In this document: positions 1-8,414 of the stretch, piece after piece
Layout: every line of letters begins with the position of its first letter
How positions within the stretch are numbered: position 1 is the stretch's first letter
Assembly: GCA_015075365.1 (NCBI GenBank)
Contig: JABTUN010000001.1
Location: 1,302,001 to 1,366,000, forward strand
DNA: 64,000 nucleotides
Source of the DNA: Verrucomicrobiaceae bacterium
GTDB lineage: Bacteria; Verrucomicrobiota; Verrucomicrobiia; Verrucomicrobiales; Verrucomicrobiaceae
Reading direction: 5' to 3'
Notes under the pieces: model-generated
Told to the model about the DNA's origin: nothing
Seen by the model: the letters and a program-made list of their open reading frames with translations, nothing else
The model's database searches: none
Translations under genes and position numbers: made by a program

Positions 1-507
1 CTGAACATCGAAGAGGCCATCCGCCTCAACGCGAGCCTTCTGGCCGTGCAGGTCTTCATCGGCAGCGCCTACGAGCGCCAGAGCCTCAAAAACCTGACCG
101 ACCTCGTCGATGCGGGTGCCCGTTACGGCATCGCGGTGATGGGCGTGGTGGCCGTGGGCCGTGCGATGGCCCGCAACGCGCAGTATTTCCGCCTTGCCAC
201 ACGCATCATGGCGGAGCTCGGCGCGCACGTGGTGAAGTGCTACTACACGGACGAAGGCTTCGAGACGATCACCAGTTGCTGCCCGGTGCCGATCGTGATC
301 GCCGGTGGCAAGAAGCTGCCGGAGCTCGACGCGCTGAAGATGAGCTACAACGCGATCCAGCAGGGCGCGAGCGGCGTGGACATGGGCCGCAACATCTTCC
401 AGAGCGAGGACCCGGTCGCGATGATGAAGGCGGTGCGCGGCGTCGTGCACGAAGGCCTCACGCCGGAGCAGGGCTTCGCGATGTTCAACGACCTCAAGGG
501 CAAGTAA
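1..507 (+). CDS. LsrF-like 3-hydroxy-5-phosphonooxypentane-2,4-dione thiolase / class I aldolase family, 5' end missing
   Basis: The reading frame is open from base 1, so the N-terminus lies outside the window and only the C-terminal ~168 residues are seen. The segment matches the DeoC/FbaB/LsrF class I aldolase fold. The lysine in [12 protein letters not shown] (codon at 235-237) sits where LsrF has its Schiff-base lysine, and it is followed by the phosphate-binding stretch [15 protein letters not shown] and a second loop, [14 protein letters not shown]. LsrF cleaves the phosphorylated autoinducer-2 product; related proteins are class I fructose-bisphosphate aldolases. No lsr transport or kinase genes are visible beside it, so the substrate is uncertain. 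A strong terminator follows the stop. Confidence 0.8.
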   Translation: MNIEEAIRLNASLLAVQVFIGSAYERQSLKNLTDLVDAGARYGIAVMGVVAVGRAMARNAQYFRLATRIMAELGAHVVKCYYTDEGFETITSCCPVPIVIAGGKKLPELDALKMSYNAIQQGASGVDMGRNIFQSEDPVAMMKAVRGVVHEGLTPEQGFAMFNDLKGK

Positions 508-534
508 AGAGAGGCCCGTAACGACCTCCCCATG

Positions 535-564
535 AGCGGCAGCCTGACCGGCTGCCGCTTTTTT
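535..564 (+). terminator. Rho-independent terminator
   Basis: A perfect 10-bp GC-rich stem (535-544 pairs with 550-559) with a 5-nt loop runs into six T residues. It lies 28 bp past the stop of the LsrF-like gene and before the convergent acyltransferase gene. Confidence 0.85.
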
Positions 565-583
565 GTCCCACGCTTCTCCCGCC

Positions 584-2389
584 TCACTCCATGCTGATGC
601 CATGACGCGCCAGATAGGCCCGGCATAGGTCCTCTCCCATGTACTTGCTCAGCGTGCGGGCCTCGATCTCGGTGAAATCGACCATGATGAGGCCGTCCAG
701 GCAGTCGGAGAAGTCCTTGTCCACGTTGAAGCTGAGGATCGTGGCATTGAGCTTCAGGTAGTGCTTAAGCAGCACGGGGATGCCCTTGCCGTCGGTTTCC
801 ACGCTGGAAACCAGCGCGGAGCAGTCGTCCACATTTTGCAGGTTCGCGCTGATGAACTCGCGCATCAAGCGGCGGCTGCGCATGTAACGGAAGGGGTTGC
901 GCGGCTTCACAAAGCTGGCGAGCTGCGGGTGCAGCTTGTTGTCCTGCAGGAAGGCCACCATGATTTTGCGCGAGAGACTGTTATAGTCCCGGCTGATGCT
1001 CACCGGGCCGAAGAGCTTCGTGTACTGCGGATTGCGCGCCACCCAGTGCGCGATGCCCTTCCACAGCAGCGGCAGGGAGGCGAGATTCCGCTGGTAGGCC
1101 TTCACGATGAAGCTGCGGCCCATCTCCACGGCGTTTTCGAGATGGGAGAGGAAGGGCTTCTCAAAACGGAACAGCGTGCTGGTGTAGAGACCTTTCGGCC
1201 CGTACTCGCGCAGGATGAAATCCGCGCGGCCAAGGCGGTAGGCGCCGGCGATCTGCTCCTTTTCCTCGTCCCACAGGACCAGATGCTCGTAATAACGGTC
1301 AAAGCGGTCGAGATCGAGCGCCTCTCCCGTGCCCTCGCCCACCTCGCGGAAGGTCACCTCCCGCAGACGGCCGATCTCCTGGAGCAGGACGGGGATCTCG
1401 TGCGAATGCGCCTGATAGACGGAGAGATTCCCCTGCCCCACCAGCTTCCCGCCGCGCGCGCGGAGCTGGTCCACCTCGCACACCATGCGCATTTGCAGGT
1501 CCGCCGCAGGCACCGGCACATCCCCTGCACCAGCACTGCCGGCCTGCACCCGCGGCACCTTGCCACGCTGATGCAGCACAAAGGTGTGGATGCGCAGGTA
1601 GCGCGTCAGCGACTCATCGTCCTCGAACTTTTTCAGGCGCGAATACGGGATGGGATGCCCCACGCGCATCTGCACGGTCGTGCCCTCCCGCCTGCTGAAC
1701 TCGCGCAGCAGCAGGCCGGTGCGCAGGCGCGGATGCACCAGGCCGGCGGTATGGAAAAGGGCGCTGTTCGAGCCCGGAAAATAGACCGGGAGCACCGTCG
1801 CCTGGGTGCGGCGCACCAGCGAGCCGAGGTGGTTCGTCCACGCGGGCTCCTCCACCCCACGGCCCGGCTTGTAAGCGGCCACCTCCCCGGCGGGAAAAAT
1901 CACCAGCGCGCCGCCACCGCGCAGCAGGCGGATGGCCTCCTTCATGGGCGTGAGGTTCTTCTTTGCCGCATCATCACCGCCAAAGGGATTCACAGCAATA
2001 ATGTGCTCCTGGAGCTCCTTCATGGCACCCATCATGAAGTTCGTCATCACCTTCAAATCCGGGCGGAACTGCGCCGCCCAGCGGCTGAGCATCACCGGAT
2101 CGACGATCCCGAACGGATGGTTCGCAATGATGATGAGCGGCCCGGTTTTCGGAAACTCAAAGCCGGAGGGCAGATCGACCTGCTCCCGCGCGCCGATGAC
2201 CTGCGCCACGCTGTCGAACCATGCGAACACCTTCGGATGCTGGGGGTGCTCGCGGAACAGGCGGGCAGTGCCTTCATAGACCGCGTTAAAGCCGCGCAGG
2301 CCCAGCGTCTTTTCGAGCGCGGGCCCGAAAACACGGTACAGGCCGCGTTGCAGCGGTGTTTTGAGATGTTCGCTAAGATCAAAGACCAT
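584..2389 (-). CDS. OlsF-like bifunctional acyltransferase (PlsC-type domain + GNAT-type N-acyltransferase domain)
   Basis: 601 residues with two acyltransferase parts. The N-terminal ~310 residues resemble 1-acylglycerol-3-phosphate acyltransferases: NHPFGIVD (residues 90-96) gives the His/Asp active site and FPAGE (165-169) the phosphate-binding motif. The C-terminal ~270 residues resemble the GNAT/hemolysin-type N-acyltransferases such as OlsB, including EMGRSFIVKAYQ and LPLLWKGIAHW. This architecture and length match OlsF, which makes ornithine lipids by N-acylating ornithine and then O-acylating the product. The family match is by motif only; a different aminolipid is possible. It lies 117 bp downstream of pyrF on the same strand. 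Confidence 0.7.
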   Translation of the reverse strand: MVFDLSEHLKTPLQRGLYRVFGPALEKTLGLRGFNAVYEGTARLFREHPQHPKVFAWFDSVAQVIGAREQVDLPSGFEFPKTGPLIIIANHPFGIVDPVMLSRWAAQFRPDLKVMTNFMMGAMKELQEHIIAVNPFGGDDAAKKNLTPMKEAIRLLRGGGALVIFPAGEVAAYKPGRGVEEPAWTNHLGSLVRRTQATVLPVYFPGSNSALFHTAGLVHPRLRTGLLLREFSRREGTTVQMRVGHPIPYSRLKKFEDDESLTRYLRIHTFVLHQRGKVPRVQAGSAGAGDVPVPAADLQMRMVCEVDQLRARGGKLVGQGNLSVYQAHSHEIPVLLQEIGRLREVTFREVGEGTGEALDLDRFDRYYEHLVLWDEEKEQIAGAYRLGRADFILREYGPKGLYTSTLFRFEKPFLSHLENAVEMGRSFIVKAYQRNLASLPLLWKGIAHWVARNPQYTKLFGPVSISRDYNSLSRKIMVAFLQDNKLHPQLASFVKPRNPFRYMRSRRLMREFISANLQNVDDCSALVSSVETDGKGIPVLLKHYLKLNATILSFNVDKDFSDCLDGLIMVDFTEIEARTLSKYMGEDLCRAYLARHGISME

Positions 2390-2506
2390 TAGGCAAGTCG
2401 TTGAGGGTTAGGTGGTGCGAAGCGTGGCATCCATTCCCACGAAACGCCCTCGCGCAAGCGGCGAAAAGGGGGCGTTTTTGTGTCATTCGTGAGAATCGCG
2501 GCGGCC

Positions 2507-3259
2507 TCACGCCAGGGCCTCTCGGATGCGGTTTTTCCATAGCGCCGCGCGTTCAGAGAAAGGCTTGTCCTCGTCCTGGTAGAGGATGCCGCGGGACACA
2601 TTCACCAGCAGCGGCGCTTTCCGGCCGGAACCCTTCAACGCAGCGAGATCGCCCCCCTGCGCGCCGAGGCCTGGAATGAGCAGCGGCACGTCCGGAATGC
2701 GGGAAAGCACATCCGGCGCGGCATTGGTCAGCCCGACGACCAGCCCGGCCTGCGCGCTGCCCGCCGTCATGTCGGCCACCAGTTCGTAAATGTGCCGGTC
2801 GCCGCTTTTTTGCAGCTCAATGTCCTTCGCGCCGGGATTCGAGGTCACGCCGAGCAGGTACAGGCCCTTGCTGGTGTATTTCAGGAACGGCTCCAGCGTG
2901 TCACGGCCCATGTAGGCGTTCAAAGTGACCGCGTCCGCATTCAGCACATCAAAACAGGCCTTCGCGTAATAACCCTGCGTCTCGCCGATGTCGCCGCGCT
3001 TCACATCCAGCACGGTGGGAATGTCCGAAGGGATGGCGGCCATGATTTCCTCCAGCATTTTCACGCCCTGCCAGCCTAGCGCCTCAAAATAGGCCGCGTT
3101 CGGCTTGAAGGCGGCGGCGTGCGGCGCGGTCTGCTCGATCACATCGAGAATCCAGGCCTTCGTGGCATCGCTGGCGTCCGCCGCGCGCACGTCGAGACCG
3201 ACACAGAGGTTGGAACCGGTGGTGGAGATGCGGGCGCGGAGTTTTTCAACAAAAGTCAT
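2507..3259 (-). CDS. pyrF: Orotidine 5'-phosphate decarboxylase (PyrF, type 2)
   Basis: 250 residues from ATG at 3259 (MTFVEKLR). The frame is open further upstream, but the extra 35 residues are not family-like. The protein decarboxylates OMP to UMP, the last step of de novo pyrimidine synthesis. The catalytic core LDVKRGDIG (the DxKxxD-type motif), FKPNAAYFE near the N-terminus, NAYMGRD, and a C-terminal phosphate-binding loop (PGLGAQGGD, then VNVSRGILY) are visible. These are typical of the longer type-2 PyrF. Cytoplasmic; no other pyr gene is adjacent. Confidence 0.93.
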   Translation of the reverse strand: MTFVEKLRARISTTGSNLCVGLDVRAADASDATKAWILDVIEQTAPHAAAFKPNAAYFEALGWQGVKMLEEIMAAIPSDIPTVLDVKRGDIGETQGYYAKACFDVLNADAVTLNAYMGRDTLEPFLKYTSKGLYLLGVTSNPGAKDIELQKSGDRHIYELVADMTAGSAQAGLVVGLTNAAPDVLSRIPDVPLLIPGLGAQGGDLAALKGSGRKAPLLVNVSRGILYQDEDKPFSERAALWKNRIREALA

Positions 3260-3345
3260 GCGCGGGTGCTTGGCACAGCAGGGCGCGTCGTGCAAGGCGC
3301 AGGGAGCCAGAGCGTGGAATGCATAGCTCTTGCGCCCAGCCCCAT

Positions 3346-3509
3346 AAATGAACGAACAGGCCAATCAATGGCATTGGCTATGCCAACCCACTCGAAAAAA
3401 TGAAACCAGAACAGCGTCTCGGTCCCGAACGCCCCTTTGGCGAGGCCACACGACGAGTTCCAGCAGCCCGCGTTTTCACACTTGGGGCCGCCTTCACCTG
3501 CCACACGAA
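3346..3509 (+). repeat. 164-bp direct repeat, copy A (partner 6517-6680)
   Basis: This stretch aligns without gaps to 6517-6680 with 37 mismatches in 164 positions (about 77% identity, counted by eye). The two copies bracket the Rhs fragment and its candidate immunity gene. Blocks such as CAATGGCATTGG and GCCCGCGTTT are identical. It fills part of the 520-bp gap between pyrF and the Rhs fragment. A minus-strand frame is partly conserved, but copy A contains a stop in it, so it is treated as non-coding. Confidence 0.8.
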
Positions 3510-3579
3510 CCAAGCAGTTTGACAAAAAAGAAGACCTACTCTCACTCAACATCCCAACGCAGCGCCCGCATCAAATGCG

Positions 3580-3758
3580 GTTGATTCGTCTGCTCCTCGC
3601 AGACTCACCCTGCGGGCAGTGTTGCGCATTGTTTCAAACGCCTGCATCCTTCGGCGTTTGTGTCCCTCATTACTCTTCCGGGGTCCAGCCAACGCGTGTG
3701 CTGGGCTGGTTCGGAAACGAGTTGATTCGCCTGCTTCCCGCAGGCTTACGCTTCGGGC
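3580..3758 (+). repeat. Pair of REP-like 38-nt hairpin units
   Basis: Two 38-nt units, at 3580-3617 and 3721-3758, differ at 7 positions. Each folds into a 6-bp hairpin (3588-3593 with 3599-3604; 3729-3734 with 3740-3745) with a 5-nt loop. One stem pair is T-A in the first unit and C-G in the second, a compensatory change that supports selection on the hairpin. They lie just upstream of the Rhs fragment and 3 kb from a REP-associated tyrosine transposase. No gene is seen in this gap. Confidence 0.6.
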
Positions 3759-3779
3759 TGCACTTCGCTTAATCTGAGC

Positions 3780-4442
3780 GTGCAGCCGAGCACCAGCGTG
3801 AGCTACAACTACCTGAATGGTCGCGTGCGGCACCGCTATGTGCAGGGGCTGAACTACCAGACCTCCTACCGCTACATGCCGGACGGCGCGGTGATGGAGA
3901 TCGCCACGCAGACGCGGCGCTACAGCTACGGCGGGCAGATGACGGGGCGCGGCGGCATGGCGGACGAGTGGCATTATGACTTTGACGCGCGCGGACGGCG
4001 TGAGAAGGCGCAGTGGACGGACATGTACGAGCCGGATTACCTCCACCGGCATCCGAAGCGCTGGAACTACGCCTACAACGAACGCGGGGAGGTGCGGCAG
4101 GCGGAGCGCGAGGGGCAGTTCATGACGGAGAACGGCTGGGAGCTGGCCCCGGTGACGCATCAGCGGCGCGAGTATGCCTTTGACCTGATGGGGAACCGTG
4201 AAACGGCCACGCAGGGCACGAGCACGGTGGAGCAGGCGGATTTCACCAGCGGCTACACGGCGAACGTGCTACAGCAGTACAGCGCCATCGCGCGCGGTCG
4301 CGTGGTGGAGATCACGGGGGAGGCGGTGGAGGGCGCGGTGGTGGCGCTGCGCCTTGATGAGGGGACGCCTTTCACGGTGGACCGCACGCTGCCGCAGAAC
4401 CAGAGGGGGACCACAACAGCTTCCGCTACCTGCACACGGTGA
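3780..4442 (+). pseudogene. Rhs/YD-repeat protein, central fragment (5'-truncated, frameshifted)
   Basis: The 220-residue frame shows Rhs/YD-repeat character (YSYGGQMTGRGG, WHYDFDARGRR, WNYAYNERGEV, REYAFDLMGN). Full Rhs proteins are usually well over 1000 residues; here everything before about codon 1 of this frame is missing and is replaced by hairpin repeats. At the 3' side the frame is lost at a run of five G (4405-4409). Adding one G would join it to the frame of the next entry with uninterrupted sense (reading ...RGDHNSFRYLHT). This is either a real one-base deletion, a phase-variable tract or an assembly error. The GTG at 3780 is a nominal start only. Confidence 0.75.
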
Positions 4443-5863
4443 CGGGCACGAACGCGCGCTGGGTGAAGGTGGAGTTCACCGCGACGCTGGGGGCAGCGGT
4501 GGCGCTGAAACGCGGCTTTGTGTATGTGCCGCCGGCCAATGAAGCTCCGCAGCATGACGCGGACGGCAATCTGATCGAGGACGGCCAGTGGGTGTACACC
4601 TGGGACGCGGAGAACCGCATGAAGAGCGCCACGCAGAAGGTCATTGCGGTAGCGGCGGGCATCGAGGGACCGAAGCGCGCGCGGCTGGAGTTCGCGTATG
4701 ACTACCGCCACCGCCGCATCGCGAAGAAGGTCTTCCAACAGAGAACCGAGAACGGAGAACTGGTTTGGAAACTTGTGAAGGACCTGCGCTTCGTGTACGA
4801 TGGCATTCACATGATAGCGGAACTGGACCACACCTTCGCCACCGGCCCCGGGCTGACCGGCAGCCGGGTGAACCGCACCTTCCTGTGGGGCCAGGACCTC
4901 AGCGGCACGATGACGGGCGCAGGCGGTGTGGGAGGCTTGCTGAGCACGACCTACCAAGGCGTGACCTACCAGGTGTGCAGCGATGCGAACGGGAACGTCA
5001 CCGGCCTCGTCCCGACCAGCGGCTTCCGAGCAGGCCAGCTCATCGCCCGCTTCGACTACGATCCCTTCGGCAACCGCATCACGAACACGGGGCCGGACGT
5101 GGAGCTGTGCCCGATGGGCTTCAGCACCCAATACACCGACAGCGAAACCGGCCTCGTCGCCTACCTCTACCGCTACTACAACCCGCAGTTGGGTCGGTTC
5201 GCATCACGCGATCCTATCGGAATTGATGGTGGAATCAACCTGTATCAGTTCGTGAACAATGACCCCGCGAACAAGTGGGATTACTTGGGGTTGAAGCAGA
5301 TGGACGTGGACGCAACTTTTCACGTCACATATGCAACTAATCGTGTGACTGGAACTGTAGGTGCGGTGAGCACTCCAAAGCCTTGGGAAATCACTATGCG
5401 AGTTGTGCCAGTGCAGGCAGATCACGAATTTGGACCACACAAAATCGAATTTGTCGAAGCCAACGCACAGACCATCTATTATCAAGTATCCACTCCGCAA
5501 GATCGGCCTCACGAAGATAGGCATCTGCAAGATTGGAAGGATAGCTGGCGAACCCTCATTACTCAGGCTAACAAGCTAGATGGTTGGACATCGTGTTGTA
5601 AAGAAAGCGCCCAGTGTTGGGTTGATCTCATGGAGATAGCTGAGGACTACTATTTTTGGGAAGGAAAAGCAAAAGCTAGGCAACTGCACATCAGAGGCGG
5701 CACAAGTCCAGATGGACAGGTGCTAGGTGCATACCCACCTAGAGATATACCCGCAGAGCAAGATTACCTGGACAAAATTAATGGGGGCCTAGCGAATTTT
5801 AAATCACAAATCCAAAAGAAACGACAAGAGTGTCAGCAGAAACAAAATGCATGTAGGAGGTAA
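4439..5863 (+). CDS. Rhs core C-terminal part with variable HExxH-bearing toxin-like tip
   Basis: 474 residues from a nominal GTG; the frame is in fact the continuation of the Rhs fragment upstream after a one-base shift. Residues ~1-280 are YD-repeat/Rhs core ending in YRYYNPQLGRFASRDPIG and NLYQFVNNDPANKWDYLGL, the conserved border after which Rhs proteins carry a variable toxin. The remaining ~190 residues are unrelated to the core and come from visibly AT-richer DNA (from about 5280). They contain HEDRH (residues 358-362), an HExxH zinc-metallopeptidase-like motif, and a Lys/Gln-rich C-terminus. No known toxin family was recognised. The next gene starts 4 bp after the stop behind a strong ribosome site, as expected for a toxin-immunity pair. 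Confidence 0.75.
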   Translation: MTGTNARWVKVEFTATLGAAVALKRGFVYVPPANEAPQHDADGNLIEDGQWVYTWDAENRMKSATQKVIAVAAGIEGPKRARLEFAYDYRHRRIAKKVFQQRTENGELVWKLVKDLRFVYDGIHMIAELDHTFATGPGLTGSRVNRTFLWGQDLSGTMTGAGGVGGLLSTTYQGVTYQVCSDANGNVTGLVPTSGFRAGQLIARFDYDPFGNRITNTGPDVELCPMGFSTQYTDSETGLVAYLYRYYNPQLGRFASRDPIGIDGGINLYQFVNNDPANKWDYLGLKQMDVDATFHVTYATNRVTGTVGAVSTPKPWEITMRVVPVQADHEFGPHKIEFVEANAQTIYYQVSTPQDRPHEDRHLQDWKDSWRTLITQANKLDGWTSCCKESAQCWVDLMEIAEDYYFWEGKAKARQLHIRGGTSPDGQVLGAYPPRDIPAEQDYLDKINGGLANFKSQIQKKRQECQQKQNACRR

Positions 5864-5867
5864 TAAT

Positions 5868-6479
5868 ATGCGGCGCGTACAAAAAACGGTTCTGTTGTTC
5901 TTTTTTGCCAACTCAGCATTGTTTGGCGGAGAAAATTGTGTCGTCTTAAATTACGGCGATTTTGATGAGGCAGCGAATAAGATTGCTGTTCTGGAAGTGC
6001 CGCTTTCAAAGATACAGGCATTAAAAAGAGTTGCTACAGATGATGAATTTCGAGTTAGCCCAATCGAGTTGTTTGCTGCTGCGAAAAGGGCGCTCGATCT
6101 AAGTGGAAAAAGCTTTGTACAAATAGGGCGTGAATGGTTGTTCCAGCCGGAGCCTGAAAAGATAAAACAAGCAGATCCATTGGGCAATTTTGAGCCGCTG
6201 GTCAGTGACTTTAAATGGCGGGTGGTCGCTTCTACCCTGAGGGAAATAGATTTGGGAAGGAGCAGGGAATCTCCTTGGGTCTGGAAGCAGGAAAGCTCTG
6301 GCAGATATTGGTGGGAAGTGAGGCTGAGAGGCTTTGATAATCAGAACCAGTCTGCCGCCGAAATTGTTGTCTTTTTGCTTCAAGACTACTCTGTGATATC
6401 GCCTCATTTTGTCACTGCTTCTGAAACCGAGCTGATTCAAATCAAGAAAGCAAAGGCCTCAGCCAAAAGAGACCTATAG
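5868..6479 (+). CDS. Candidate exported immunity protein for the Rhs tip
   Basis: 203 residues; ATG at 5868 is chosen over the in-frame ATG at 5847 because AGGAGGT (5855-5861) lies 6 nt before it. The N-terminus is a signal peptide (MRRVQKTVLLFFFANSALFGG), suggesting a periplasmic or secreted protein. No family was recognised; SGRYWWEVRLRG and a beta-rich C-terminal half stand out. The DNA is AT-richer than most of the window, like the adjoining toxin tip, so the two probably arrived together. The immunity role is inferred only from position and composition. Its export would fit a toxin acting outside the cytoplasm. Confidence 0.55.
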   Translation: MRRVQKTVLLFFFANSALFGGENCVVLNYGDFDEAANKIAVLEVPLSKIQALKRVATDDEFRVSPIELFAAAKRALDLSGKSFVQIGREWLFQPEPEKIKQADPLGNFEPLVSDFKWRVVASTLREIDLGRSRESPWVWKQESSGRYWWEVRLRGFDNQNQSAAEIVVFLLQDYSVISPHFVTASETELIQIKKAKASAKRDL

Positions 6480-6516
6480 AAAAGTAGAAAAGTGCCAGGC
6501 ATGAATGGCACTCGGT

Positions 6517-6680
6517 AATGAACCCACGAGCCAACCAATGGCATTGGCCGTGCCAACCCATTTGGAAAAATGAAATCAGGAAAGCCGCTCGGTCGTGAAT
6601 CCTCCTTGAGGGAGACCACACGTCGAGTTCGGACCGCCCGCGTTTGCCCCCTTGGGGCTGCCTTTAGCTGCCGCACGAAG
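6517..6680 (+). repeat. 164-bp direct repeat, copy B (partner 3346-3509)
   Basis: Same length and orientation as copy A with no gaps. It sits in the 266-bp gap between the candidate immunity gene and the RAYT. A short hairpin with a perfect 7-bp stem (6492-6498 with 6507-6513) precedes it; no T-run follows that hairpin, so it is not called a terminator. Confidence 0.8.
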
Positions 6681-6745
6681 ACGGAAAAGGGGAGGACAAA
6701 GCTCGGCACTCGGAGGCGAGGACAAAAAAAGATGCCAGGCATTCA

Positions 6746-7921
6746 ATGCTTGCAGCGCCCGGCTTTCTTGCTCCCTTCCGCGCCGTGAAAGCCAAGATTT
6801 CCCCTCGTTCCCAGTCTCTTCCGCTCGAAGACCAGCTTGTCGGCATTGAGGCCAAAACCGCTCCCTATCCTGCCGCGCGGTCGTGGTCCGGAGGCAGGCG
6901 GCGCATCGTGGGGAAGGGGCCGCTGGAGTCCTACTGCTACCATGCCATGTCCCGCACCTGCGGCGGGGAGGTCCACTTTGATGACGTGGAGAAAGAAGCG
7001 CTGCGTCGCCTCCTGTGGAAGATGAGCGAGTTCTGCGGGGTGAAGGTCGTGACCTACTGCGTGATGAGCAACCACTTCCATGTGCTGGTGGAGGTGCCCT
7101 GGCGTGAGGTGTGGCTGCGGCGCTTCGAGGGGCCGGAGGGAGAAGGCAGGCTGCTGGAGCACCTGCGCACGCTCTACAGCAAGACCTTCGTCGGTCTGCT
7201 CAAGAACGAGCTGGACGATCTGCGCCGTCGCGGAATGACCGCGCTGGCGGAGGAAAGGCTGGAGGCCATCAAAAGGCGCTTCTGCGACCTTTCGGTGTAT
7301 GTGAAGGAGGTGAAGGAGCGCTTCAGCCGCTGGTTCAACAAACGGCGCGGGCGCAAAGGCACGCTCTGGATGGACCGCTTCAAAAGCGTGCTGGTGGAGG
7401 GCAAAGGCGAGCCGCTGCACACGATGGCGGCCTACATCGACCTCAACCCCGTGCGAGCAGGCCTGGTGAAGGACCCGAAGGACTACCGCTGGTGCGGCTA
7501 CGCGGAGGCATTAAGCGGCAGCCGGAGGGCGCAGCGCGCGATGAGCAAGGTGACGGCGAAGCCGGTGGACGGCTGGGAGAGCGCAGGCGGAGCGGAAGCG
7601 TATCGAAAGCTGCTCTACAGCCACGCGGTGGAGGCGCGTAGCGCGGACAAGAGCGAGGTGGTGAGACGCGGCGTGAGCGCGGAGGAGTCGAAAGCAGTGC
7701 TGGAGGCCAAAGGGAAGCTCACGACTGCGGAGCTGGTGCGACTGCGAGTGCGCTACTTCAGCGACGGGCTGGTGATCGGGGGCAAAGAGTTCGTGGAGAG
7801 CATCTTCGGTCAGCACCGGGAGAAGTTCGGCTCACGACGGAAGGATGGAGCGCGAAGGATCGCGGAGAGCGCAGGCGGATTGTTTGCCCTGCGAAAACTA
7901 CGGAAGAGTCCGTTCACATGA
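6746..7921 (+). CDS. REP-associated tyrosine transposase (RAYT, IS200-like Y1 family)
   Basis: 391 residues from ATG 6746; the first ~50 residues are not family-like, so the true start may be later. The core begins YCYHAMSRTCGGEVHF and has CVMSNHFHVLVE, the HuH metal-binding motif of Y1 transposases, and later YVKEVKERFSRWFNKRR, LWMDRFKSVLVE and AAYIDLNPVRAGLV, the usual RAYT signatures. RAYTs are domesticated single-copy transposases linked to REP hairpin spread. REP-like hairpins are seen at 3580-3758, 35739-35760 and 58023-58086. No second IS gene or clear element ends were found. Confidence 0.88.
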   Translation: MLAAPGFLAPFRAVKAKISPRSQSLPLEDQLVGIEAKTAPYPAARSWSGGRRRIVGKGPLESYCYHAMSRTCGGEVHFDDVEKEALRRLLWKMSEFCGVKVVTYCVMSNHFHVLVEVPWREVWLRRFEGPEGEGRLLEHLRTLYSKTFVGLLKNELDDLRRRGMTALAEERLEAIKRRFCDLSVYVKEVKERFSRWFNKRRGRKGTLWMDRFKSVLVEGKGEPLHTMAAYIDLNPVRAGLVKDPKDYRWCGYAEALSGSRRAQRAMSKVTAKPVDGWESAGGAEAYRKLLYSHAVEARSADKSEVVRRGVSAEESKAVLEAKGKLTTAELVRLRVRYFSDGLVIGGKEFVESIFGQHREKFGSRRKDGARRIAESAGGLFALRKLRKSPFT

Positions 7922-8107
7922 TGACGACGACCGGCGCTTCTTTCTCCACACGCTGAGACACGCCGGCAAACGGGGCAGACAACGGCACGACAGACAGCAT
8001 TTCGCTCGTTGTGCGCCTTCCTCACGAAAAGATGCCTGCCAAGGGCCAAGACCAAACCCAGATGCACCAAACACCAAGATGCCGGGGATCATGTGCTGGG
8101 GCGCATC

Positions 8108-8359
8108 TTACTGCTGGCCGCCTGTGTCCCTGGATTCCAAGATGAAGCAGCCCGCCATCCAGCCGGCATACGTCATCTCCATATTGCCAACGGACTTGGG
8201 ATCTGGCTTTGGCTTCGAGTTCTTGTCAACCATGATGACCGCCGACTCCCGCCTTTTCATCGAGTCGGCGCCGGTTTGATGCGCCCCGCTCACCATAGCC
8301 GTCAGCAGCGGCAGGAGAAGGACGGGGGCATGGCACGCGGATTTCTGCCAGCCTCGCAC
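8108..8359 (-). CDS. Small hypothetical protein, possibly exported
   Basis: An 83-residue frame from GTG 8359 (alternative ATG 8296, 62 residues), located between the RAYT and purE in a 493-bp interval that otherwise shows nothing but a weak hairpin around 8078-8111. The N-terminus has a hydrophobic stretch ([17 protein letters not shown]) that could be a signal peptide. The rest contains [19 protein letters not shown] and [12 protein letters not shown]. No family was recognised. It could be a chance frame; it is kept because its amino-acid composition looks protein-like and no other gene occupies the interval. Confidence 0.35.
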   Translation of the reverse strand: MRGWQKSACHAPVLLLPLLTAMVSGAHQTGADSMKRRESAVIMVDKNSKPKPDPKSVGNMEMTYAGWMAGCFILESRDTGGQQ

Positions 8360-8414
8360 GCGTGACGCAGCAAAAAATGTTTGTGCGCGGCGTGGCTGCC
8401 GCCATCCTGCGCAC

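Noticed and set aside
2442..2479. Hairpin AAACGCCC/GGGCGTTT between pyrF and the acyltransferase gene as a terminator
   Set aside because: The T-run is on the strand opposite to the genes; on the transcribed strand only three T follow, and the loop is 20 nt.
4403..4442. Programmed ribosomal frameshift in the Rhs gene
   Set aside because: There is a G run but no standard slippery heptamer with a clear downstream structure; a one-base deletion or assembly error is simpler.
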